The position numbers and the translations under genes are program-made. A stretch of DNA of 64,000 nucleotides from Verrucomicrobiaceae bacterium. GTDB taxonomy: Bacteria > Verrucomicrobiota > Verrucomicrobiia > Verrucomicrobiales > Akkermansiaceae. A model generated the notes under the pieces. The model was not told the origin of the DNA. It did no database searches and was given only the letters and a program-made list of their open reading frames with translations. Below, piece by piece: positions 54,101 to 61,352 of the stretch. How positions within the stretch are numbered: the first letter of the stretch is position 1; each line of letters opens with the position of its first letter. The stretch spans positions 1 to 64,000 of the forward strand of contig JAIXPW010000102.1 of NCBI GenBank assembly GCA_027485995.1. The letters are read 5' to 3'.

Positions 54101-54493
54101 CGATTCGCGGCCGATGGTTCACTCTACACCTGTGGCATGTTTGCCTGGGCAGGAAATGCGACCGATCCTGGAAGTTTCCATCGCATCCGTCGGGGATCGG
54201 ATCCAGCCCGGATGCCTCTGGAAGTCCATGCCTCGAAGGGGATGTTGAAAGTGAAATTCAGCGATCCGGTGGAACCCAAGGACTGCGCGATGCAGATATG
54301 GTCATTGAAGCGTTCCAAGGACTACGGCTCGAAGCACTACAACCAGCACGCGCTGTCCATCGCTGAGGTGAAACGCAGCCATGATGGTTGCACCCTGACC
54401 TTCATCGTTCCTGACCTCGCTCCCACCCAGTGCTACGAGCTGAAGGTCGCGGACCGCGTGATCCACGGAACCATTCATCAAGTGGAGCCCTGA
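51197..54493 (+). CDS. LamG/cytochrome c/DUF6797-like/beta-propeller fusion protein
   Basis: A secreted 1098-residue protein, start chosen at the signal peptide MHIRVFLLGLLPSVLLA. In order: a LamG/concanavalin-like domain (about 60-290: LDFGEDFTAISRFETLG, TIHEVKIWKRALPENEI); a cytochrome c domain with one CVTCH; a DUF6797-like region (GRAWMVYDHDTMSVATATTGDFVDWKGIAFDG); and a dehydrogenase-type beta-propeller (WRRIASGLFQPLGVKFRGDELFITCRDQIAKLVD, HEFAMGLQTDAAGNFYYAKSG) with a short beta C-terminal domain. It combines in one chain what is spread over three genes at 32089-38730. Probably a periplasmic sugar-oxidising redox enzyme. The next gene follows after 26 bp. Confidence 0.85.
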   Translation: MHIRVFLLGLLPSVLLAGPRDSLPLEAPVWPADYRVHLEGPATVKLSKDLVITLAGKSGSDFAVEHPANGSPVLRVWTDGKLVRGPEEVPSLRSSGARDFPGAGLDFGEDFTAISRFETLGGGTLFSVCPPAGEWEPQSKALFVRDGRLVYDIGWLGEMPGDPVVNDGKQHTTVLVVKDGKARLWLDGRPIAEKDSFANAQKKEHVFKVGRAAPDFGGDFRKGTIHEVKIWKRALPENEIDLLFKKDGRGANTPDFNHVPAEAARPVIEGGNGWVQALERSDHSQIVAGWNDKSLAEGKAIYQNLCVTCHGTKEQPGSLPTALRFSEGKFKNGSDPYSMYLTLTHGYGQMVAQPQYTTAQKYSVIQYIRETFLRPYNPSQLTEINLTSLPRGLARGMEEKADTSKPPYQRMELGNFLMWTLQVAPGNIAQKAIAVRLDDGPGGVTKGRAWMVYDHDTMSVATATTGDFVDWKGIAFDGSHGTHTSLTGEKQFINPVGPGWASPAGAWDDDARVLGKDGKRYGPLPQDWVKFEGVYEHGNRVVIASRINSFALVLESPGWIDYGATPVFTRTVNVEIPLSSVIPPVPILRVAPDSVNVVLIGEGELKRENGFWTAKLPYGSKSRFFISRADPASLETLAKTVAEPLDLAPLTKGGPARWAQTTTTTSVAGKDDAAFVADEFPLPLENPWQSWLRPGGFDFTPDGKAAVVAMWNGDVWRVEGVMDKAPAKLTWRRIASGLFQPLGVKFRGDELFITCRDQIAKLVDLNGDGETDYIQCFNNDAQVTEHFHEFAMGLQTDAAGNFYYAKSGRHALDSVVPQHGTLLKVSADGSRTEILATGFRAANGVCVNDDGTFFVTDQEGFWTPKNRINRVKPGGFYGNMFGYTKVTDTSDSAMEQPMVWMTNAKDRSPAELVWVPKNAWGNLGGSLLNLSYGTGRAFIVPHEQVKGAWQGAVCELPMPAFATGIMRGRFAADGSLYTCGMFAWAGNATDPGSFHRIRRGSDPARMPLEVHASKGMLKVKFSDPVEPKDCAMQIWSLKRSKDYGSKHYNQHALSIAEVKRSHDGCTLTFIVPDLAPTQCYELKVADRVIHGTIHQVEP

Positions 54494-54519
54494 AGCCTCC
54501 TGATATCCCCATCTGCATC

Positions 54520-56031
54520 ATGACCCTAAGTCTCCCGACATTTCTACTGCTCTCCGCCATCCTGTGCGCCCATTCACTGGCGGCTCCAGAGAAGGGGAGT
54601 CGACCGAACGTGATCCTCATGGTCGCCGATGATCTCGGCTACAACGACCTCAGTTGCTATGGTGCTATGAAGATCGCCACGCCACGATTGGACTCGCTCG
54701 CACGCGATGGGGTCCGCTTCACCGATGCACACTCCTTCAGTGCCATCTGCATGCCTTCCAGATACTCCATCCTCACCGGGCGCTATCCGTTCCGGGTGGG
54801 GCGATCGATGGATTACGCCTGCAATTTCGATCCCGGACAGGTGCTGATTCCCATGGCGATGAAGTCCGTCGGCTATCGGACCGCTGCCCTTGGAAAGTGG
54901 CACAACGGCTTTGGAACCTCGATGGAGGTCAACTGGAATGCCGAACTGAAACCCGGTCCGCTCGAGTTTGGATTTGATTCATTCTTCGGGACGCCGCGCA
55001 CCCACTCGGAGCCCCCGCTGGTGTTCGTCCGCGATCATTGGATCGTCGGTTTGGAAAAGGACGATCCGATCCGCGTGGACCACTCGCCCGGCACCGGCGC
55101 GCACGGAAAGCAGATCGGTGGCAAGAAGGCCATGGAACTGCGGCCCGATGACAAGCTCGACCTCATCCTTGCCGAGGAGGCCGGAAAGTTCATCGCCGAT
55201 CAAAAGCCGGATCAACCGTTCTTCCTCTATCTCGCCTGGGAGGCACCCCATAACTCGATCAACCCGGCCCCCGAATTTCGCGGCAAGAGCAAGGCCGGGA
55301 TCTATGGCGACTACGTCCAGCAACTCGATCATTGTGTGGGGACTGTGCTGGATGCGCTGGAGAAGCAGGGCTTGGCGAAGAACACTCTCATCATTTTCAC
55401 CAGCGACAATGCGGGACGATATCAGCAAGCTGCATTGCGTGCCGGACATCGCACCAATGGAGAGCTGCTGGGGCAGAAGACCGATGTGTGGGAAGGCGGG
55501 CATCGTGTTTCTTTCCTCGCCCGCTGGCCTGAGAGGATTCCCTCCAGCAAGGTGCAGAAGGGCTTTTTCCATCAGATCGACCTGATGGCAACGCTGGCAG
55601 ACGCTGCCGGAGCCACCTTGCCGGCAGGTGCCTCGCCCGACGGACATTCCGAGCTGGCTGCCATGCTCGATCCGGAAAAGTCGCCGCCCAAGCGCACAGA
55701 GGGCATTCTTCACGGCACCCGCAGCCTCGCACTGCGCCAGGGGTCGTGGATCTACATCCCCGAGCAAGGCTCAGGAGGGAAGACCGTGCCTGAACCCGAC
55801 AAGCCATGGAGCCTCAGCTATCGGCAGATGTTGTTCCAGAACAGCGATGTCAATGAAAGCGGACAGCTCAAACCTGACGCGGTGAAGGAGCAACTCTACA
55901 ATCTGGATCAGGATCTGGGCCAGCATACGAATCTCGCCAACAGCGACCCCGAGCGTTTGAAAGCCATGCGTGAGCGCTTGGCCGAGCTGACCAAGGGTCA
56001 AAAGCGAAGCAAGGAAAGTGGCTCCGAGTAA
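54520..56031 (+). CDS. Sulfatase, arylsulfatase A-like
   Basis: A secreted 503-residue sulfatase with signal peptide MTLSLPTFLLLSAILCAHSLAA; start at 54520. The motif VILMVADDLGYNDLSCYG binds the calcium, the maturation site is C77-M-P-S-R81 followed by YSILTGRYPFR, and LGKWHNGFG and FTSDNAG are the conserved later motifs. It belongs to the arylsulfatase A-like group acting on sulfated sugars. It follows the redox fusion gene by 26 bp and precedes the PATR giant by only 8 bp, so the three are co-transcribed. That pairing links sulfate removal to a surface protein in one operon. Confidence 0.93.
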   Translation: MTLSLPTFLLLSAILCAHSLAAPEKGSRPNVILMVADDLGYNDLSCYGAMKIATPRLDSLARDGVRFTDAHSFSAICMPSRYSILTGRYPFRVGRSMDYACNFDPGQVLIPMAMKSVGYRTAALGKWHNGFGTSMEVNWNAELKPGPLEFGFDSFFGTPRTHSEPPLVFVRDHWIVGLEKDDPIRVDHSPGTGAHGKQIGGKKAMELRPDDKLDLILAEEAGKFIADQKPDQPFFLYLAWEAPHNSINPAPEFRGKSKAGIYGDYVQQLDHCVGTVLDALEKQGLAKNTLIIFTSDNAGRYQQAALRAGHRTNGELLGQKTDVWEGGHRVSFLARWPERIPSSKVQKGFFHQIDLMATLADAAGATLPAGASPDGHSELAAMLDPEKSPPKRTEGILHGTRSLALRQGSWIYIPEQGSGGKTVPEPDKPWSLSYRQMLFQNSDVNESGQLKPDAVKEQLYNLDQDLGQHTNLANSDPERLKAMRERLAELTKGQKRSKESGSE

Positions 56032-56039
56032 TCCGCGTC

Positions 56040-59000
56040 ATGAACTCCCCTTTTCCAGAACTGATGGCATTCGGCTCCCAATTTCACGGGCGGATCCGTC
56101 AACTTGTGGCGCTAGTGTCGGTGGTGCTCGCTCTTGCCTGTTCTGTAGCCACAGGCGCGACAAGATATTGGGACGGGGGCAGTGTGGACATCGTGGCCAA
56201 TGGGGATGGCAACAGTGACGGCGTTAGCGGCACCTGGAACACCACTCTCAAGAACTGGGATCAAGGCAGTGGCCTGGCCCACGTGGCCTGGGTGAATGGC
56301 AGCAACGTGGCCGATATCAATGGTGCATCGCAGACCCTCACGCTCGGCGCGAACATCATCCTCGGAGGGATCGTTCAGAAGTCCGGTGGAAGCACCGTCG
56401 CCATCGCGGGTGGCAGTGGCCCGTTCACACTCACATTGGGCATAGCCGGAGCCAACACGTTCCTGGCGGCCGCCAATGACACGACTGGGCGAACCTTGAC
56501 CGTGAACGCGGTGATTGCAGGGCCAGTCGGCAGAAATCTCATTCTTGCCGGCCCAGCCACCTCCGGCACCGGCACCGTCAATCTGGGCGCGGCAAACACC
56601 TTCAGTGGGACCACCAGCTTCAGCGCAGGTGCGACGGGAGGTGCCCGCGTGAGCCTCAACCATCAACTCGCGCTGCAGAACAGCACCGTGGTCCTGAGTT
56701 CGGATGCCAATGTGGTCTTCAACGACAGCGTGTCGGCGAAGGCATTCACCTTGGGCGGACTTGCTGCGGCCAGCACAGGTACCGGCTTCAACCTTGCACT
56801 TCAGAACGACGCGGCTTCTCCGTTGCCCATCGCTTTGACCGTTGGCGGCAACAACAGCAACACCACCTACAAGGGCGTTTTGAGCGCAGGAGGTTCGTTG
56901 ATCAAGACCGGCACCGGAACCCTCATCCTCGGAGGAGCAAACACCTTTACCGGCACCACCACAGTGAGTTCAGGCACTTTGCAGGTGGATGGCAGCAGCA
57001 CCAGTCCGACCTCGGTCAGCAACGGTGCCACCTTGGCCGGAGACGGAACCGTGAATGCGACCGTCACAGTGGCAGCAGGCGGCTCACTTGCGCCGGGTGC
57101 CGGCAACCTCACCGTTTCCAGCCTGACTTTCAGCGGCACGGGCAGCCTCAATGTGGGAACCTTGTCCAACTACACCAGCCTCGCCGCCATCAAGGTGAAC
57201 AACGCTTTAACCGTCAGCGGAGGAGCGGGTGCTGTGACGCTCAATCTGCCGACCGCGTTGGGATTCAACGGAACCTACCATTTGATCCAATTTGGCAGCG
57301 GTCTCGTAAATGCCAACGGCTTCACGCTCGGCACCGTTCCCACGCTCGCCTGGAATCAGGTCGGTACCCTGCAGATCAATGGAAGCTATCTGGACTACGT
57401 GATCACGGCGACGGGCGATACGACGCCGCCGACCTTGAGTGGGACGCTCCCGGTCAACAATGCATCGAATGTTCTGACCGATGCCAATCTCGTGGCGACT
57501 TTTGACGAGACGATCGTGGCTGGCAGCGGCAGCCTTGAGTTGCGCAGGCTCAGCGATGGCGGCCTGGTGGAATCGTTCGACGTCATCTCGTCCTCCAGGC
57601 TGACATTCAGCACCGCGCAGTTGATCATCAACCCGACCAGCAATCTCCCGACAAACCAAACGTATTATGTGCTTATCCCCGCTGGCGCGATCAAGGATAC
57701 ATCCGGCAATAGCCATGCTGGAATTCTGGTCAACACGGGCTGGAAGTTCACCGTCCCGATTCCTGCGGTGCTTTACACCGATTCCGGAAGCCCTGCGAAC
57801 CCGCTGTGGAGTGCCATTCTACCCACCTTGAACGTGGACTCGCCCGATACGGGTCCGGTTTATGGCTCGGCCATCAATGTCAACAATGCCGCCGTCGAGG
57901 TCGGACTCTATGGCAATCGTCCAATCTCGCTGGGTGGCCATAGAATCCATGTTGCTTGCAATACGTCGACGACGTCATTTGACAATTTCACCCGTTGGTT
58001 TCAGACCGATGGAAACACCCATATCCTGCGGGTGTTTGTGAATGATGAGAATACCGCCACGACGCGGGAAGGCGTCTCCTCGCACACCGAGGCGTTCAAT
58101 TCCGATGGCTGGAACTACAGCGAGTTCAAGACCTATGAATGGACCGCCCGCTACACCATCGCCAAGCTCGAACAGGGGTATGCCTGCTTCCAACTGAAGA
58201 ACACCGACAATGACTGGGCGGTTCAACTCAGCATGGGCACCAATGGATCATTGACCGTGAACAATCGCACCGGGTCCGACGTCGTTTTGACCAATCCCGA
58301 TGGCAGTGTGAAGAATTTCGACGGTGGCGGCTTCGACGTCCGGGTGCTCGACGATGGCCTGAACTACAAACTTTGGATCGATGGAGTCTTGTATGCTGAC
58401 AGCAGTTACTCCCGGCCCACAGGAACGACCAACTTTCGCTGGGGCATGTATTTCGGCGCAAACAACCTCAATCCTCCTGCCGATTTCAACATCGTCCTTG
58501 TCAGCGGCGCTCAGGTGAAATCCTGGCCGGGTCGGCTTACCGCCGCCACCACGACCCGCACGAAAGACAATAACACAACGGCTCTATCCACGGCAACGAG
58601 CTGGGTGGGGGACACATTGCCTGGGATTCACCAACAGGCGCTCTGGGACAGCACAGTCACCGCGGCGAACACGACTACACTTGCCACCGATCAGCAATGG
58701 GCTGGCTTGAGGATTGTGAATCCCGGCGGCGCCGTGACCATCAATGGCAGCGCGGTTCTCAGCCTCGATGATGCGGGGGTGGACATGAGCACCGCCACAC
58801 AGAACTTGGATGTAAACTGTCGGGTGCAGTTGACGTCTCCGCAAAATTGGAATGTCGCATCGGGACGCACGGCAACATTGGATGGAGTTGTCAGCGGCTA
58901 TCCCGGACTTACCCTGAATGGTGCCGGAACGGTGCGGTTATCGGCCGCGAATACCTACAGCGGTAACACCACGGTCAGCGCCGGCACGTTGGTGGCGAAC

Positions 59001-61310
59001 AACAATCTGGCTCTGTCCTCCGGACCGCTCGTGCTCAATGGCGGGAACTTGTCCAACACCGCGAGCTGCACTCTCGGGAATGACGTCAACCTCAGTTCCA
59101 ATGCGACCATCAATGTGGACCCGTTGCAAACTCTGACCCTAAGGGGCGCTCTCGCTGGATCGGGTTCACTGACCAAGACCAACACAGGAACGCTCACTCT
59201 CTCCGGCACAAACGCGAATACTGGAGCCACCCTTGTCAATTCCGGCACTCTGGCCGTCGGCAACACGTCGGCCCTGCTTTCCACCTCCAGCCTGACCTTG
59301 GCTGGCGGCACCCTGTTACAACCCAACCTCGATGGAGTCGTCGTCACGGCACCCATCGCCGTGGCCAGCACTGGAACGACTGCCACCATCAGCGCTCCCA
59401 TCAATGCCCCAGGCGCTGGAGTCGTCTCCACCCTCACACTCGACAGCGTGCTGTCCGGCAGCGGAAATGTCGCCTTCACCAGCAGCGTCAATCAGAACGC
59501 ATTGTCCACCGTCTATCTTGGCGCGCAAAGCACTTACGCTGGCAGCACCTTGCTTGATACCGATGGAACCACGGCCACGCAGATCATTCTCAAGCTCGGG
59601 ATCCATAACGCCTTGCCAACGACTACGGTTCTGACCATCGACGGCCAACCTGGAGTCAGCAGCGGTCGAGTTGCCGAACTCAATCTGAACGGGTTCAACC
59701 AACAGCTCGCCGGTCTGACCAATGTGGCTCAAAGCTTGAGACTTCAACGTGTCGTCAACAGCAACGTTTCCGCCGCTGCTACTCTCACCATCAACAACAG
59801 CAGCAACTTCACCTTCTCCGGGATACTTGGAGCCTCTGCAGATGGCTCTGTCTCGGGATCTTCGACTCCGGGATCAACGAACGGCAACAACTTCGGCTTG
59901 GCCAAGCGTGGAGCTGGCAGCTTCACGCTTTCCGGGGCGAATACCTATGCCGGTGGCACGACGATCAGCGGCGGCAAGCTCATCGCGCAGTCTTCGAACA
60001 CGGCATTGGGCACCGGCTCCGTGACCATTTCTTCTCCAGCAACCCTCCAACTGCACAACAACCTGGCGGTCAACACCACGCTCGCCATCGCCAATGCCAT
60101 CACCGGAAATGGCATTCTGGAGTTCTCGTCAGACGCAGCACCCGCGACGGGCGACTTGAACCGGGTCACCGTCGGGTCCCTGAGTGGTTTCACCGGCGAC
60201 ATCAGCGTGTTGGCGAACGGGATGTTTGGCAACTTCACGGCTGGCAATACCACGAATCAGAATCTCACCATCGCGTTGGGCGGATACATGGCGATGAGTG
60301 AGGACATTGGCTTTGGAAAGTTGAACGGAAGCGGTCGAATCATCCGGAACGTTGGCAGCAATATCAAGACCCTCACCTTGGGCAACAACAACGCCACCGG
60401 GGGCAACTTCAGCGGGTCCATCGAAGGGGCAAGCACGACCTTGAACTCAGGCACTCTCGGCAGCAGTGGTGTGATCTCCGTCACCAAGGTGGGCACCGGC
60501 ACCCAGACGCTTTCCGGGGCAAACACCTTCACCGGCCTCACCACGATCAGCGCTGGCACTCTGGCCTTGGGAGCCAATAACGTGCTTGCCAATACCACCA
60601 ACGTCTCCATCGACAACGCCACGCTCGATGCCTCGACCTTCACCGACACAGTCGGAACTCTCGACCTCACCAGCACCGCCAGGATCAACCTCGGCACCGG
60701 TGCCGCTCTTGCCTTCGCCAACAGCAGCGCGATCGACTGGACCGGCGGCACCCTCACCATCACCGGCACCTTCGTTTCCGGCAGCTCGCTGCGTTTCGGC
60801 ACCACCAGCAGCGGACTCACCCCCACCCAGCTCGCCCGGATCACGGCCCCCGGTGTTCCTGCCTTCGCTCTGGATGCCAATGGCTACCTCATCCCCGGCT
60901 TGACCGCCGGCTACACCTCATGGAAAGCCACCAACGCGCCAATCGGCGCTCCCAGTGACGACTTCGACGGTGATGGCGTCGCCAACGGCATCGAATACGT
61001 GCTCGGCGGAACCGCCTCCACCAGGGACTTCGGCAAGCTGCCCGGGCTTTCCACCGCCGACGGCAACCTCGTCTTCACCTTCATCCGCGATCAAGCATCC
61101 ATCGACGGAACCACGGCCATCACCATCGAGCTCGGCGATAACCTCACCGACTGGCCGCAATCCTTCCCGGTGCCCGACACCGCCACCACCAACAACCCCG
61201 GCCTTACTGTCGTCAAAAACTCCCCATCAGCAGGCCAGGACACCGTCACCCTCATCCTGCCGCTCAATCCCGGCGGCAAAACCTTCGCGCGCCTCAAAGT
61301 GATGCCGTGA
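56040..61310 (+). CDS. Giant PATR surface protein with embedded jelly-roll and Ig-like domains
   Basis: A 1756-residue exported protein; signal segment IRQLVALVSVVLALACSVATGA, start at 56040 (56064 possible). PATR repeats flank a bacterial Ig-like domain (about 460-575: DTTPPTLSGTLPVNNASNV … YYVLIPAGAIKDTSGN) and a jelly-roll domain (about 610-830). The latter is homologous to the separate protein at 38769 (FTRWFQTDGNTHILRVF, ACFQLKNTDNDWAVQLSMG, TTNFRWGMYFG). The C-terminus has DDFDGDGVANGIEYVLGG and the shared terminal module ending KTFARLKVM. No beta-barrel is seen. It is third in the operon after the sulfatase. Likely a surface-attached lyase or glycan-binding scaffold; the catalytic state of the domain is unknown. 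Confidence 0.86.
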   Translation: MNSPFPELMAFGSQFHGRIRQLVALVSVVLALACSVATGATRYWDGGSVDIVANGDGNSDGVSGTWNTTLKNWDQGSGLAHVAWVNGSNVADINGASQTLTLGANIILGGIVQKSGGSTVAIAGGSGPFTLTLGIAGANTFLAAANDTTGRTLTVNAVIAGPVGRNLILAGPATSGTGTVNLGAANTFSGTTSFSAGATGGARVSLNHQLALQNSTVVLSSDANVVFNDSVSAKAFTLGGLAAASTGTGFNLALQNDAASPLPIALTVGGNNSNTTYKGVLSAGGSLIKTGTGTLILGGANTFTGTTTVSSGTLQVDGSSTSPTSVSNGATLAGDGTVNATVTVAAGGSLAPGAGNLTVSSLTFSGTGSLNVGTLSNYTSLAAIKVNNALTVSGGAGAVTLNLPTALGFNGTYHLIQFGSGLVNANGFTLGTVPTLAWNQVGTLQINGSYLDYVITATGDTTPPTLSGTLPVNNASNVLTDANLVATFDETIVAGSGSLELRRLSDGGLVESFDVISSSRLTFSTAQLIINPTSNLPTNQTYYVLIPAGAIKDTSGNSHAGILVNTGWKFTVPIPAVLYTDSGSPANPLWSAILPTLNVDSPDTGPVYGSAINVNNAAVEVGLYGNRPISLGGHRIHVACNTSTTSFDNFTRWFQTDGNTHILRVFVNDENTATTREGVSSHTEAFNSDGWNYSEFKTYEWTARYTIAKLEQGYACFQLKNTDNDWAVQLSMGTNGSLTVNNRTGSDVVLTNPDGSVKNFDGGGFDVRVLDDGLNYKLWIDGVLYADSSYSRPTGTTNFRWGMYFGANNLNPPADFNIVLVSGAQVKSWPGRLTAATTTRTKDNNTTALSTATSWVGDTLPGIHQQALWDSTVTAANTTTLATDQQWAGLRIVNPGGAVTINGSAVLSLDDAGVDMSTATQNLDVNCRVQLTSPQNWNVASGRTATLDGVVSGYPGLTLNGAGTVRLSAANTYSGNTTVSAGTLVANNNLALSSGPLVLNGGNLSNTASCTLGNDVNLSSNATINVDPLQTLTLRGALAGSGSLTKTNTGTLTLSGTNANTGATLVNSGTLAVGNTSALLSTSSLTLAGGTLLQPNLDGVVVTAPIAVASTGTTATISAPINAPGAGVVSTLTLDSVLSGSGNVAFTSSVNQNALSTVYLGAQSTYAGSTLLDTDGTTATQIILKLGIHNALPTTTVLTIDGQPGVSSGRVAELNLNGFNQQLAGLTNVAQSLRLQRVVNSNVSAAATLTINNSSNFTFSGILGASADGSVSGSSTPGSTNGNNFGLAKRGAGSFTLSGANTYAGGTTISGGKLIAQSSNTALGTGSVTISSPATLQLHNNLAVNTTLAIANAITGNGILEFSSDAAPATGDLNRVTVGSLSGFTGDISVLANGMFGNFTAGNTTNQNLTIALGGYMAMSEDIGFGKLNGSGRIIRNVGSNIKTLTLGNNNATGGNFSGSIEGASTTLNSGTLGSSGVISVTKVGTGTQTLSGANTFTGLTTISAGTLALGANNVLANTTNVSIDNATLDASTFTDTVGTLDLTSTARINLGTGAALAFANSSAIDWTGGTLTITGTFVSGSSLRFGTTSSGLTPTQLARITAPGVPAFALDANGYLIPGLTAGYTSWKATNAPIGAPSDDFDGDGVANGIEYVLGGTASTRDFGKLPGLSTADGNLVFTFIRDQASIDGTTAITIELGDNLTDWPQSFPVPDTATTNNPGLTVVKNSPSAGQDTVTLILPLNPGGKTFARLKVMP

Positions 61311-61352
61311 AACGATGTGATGTTTCCAGCAAGACTTAGCTTCAACAAACCC

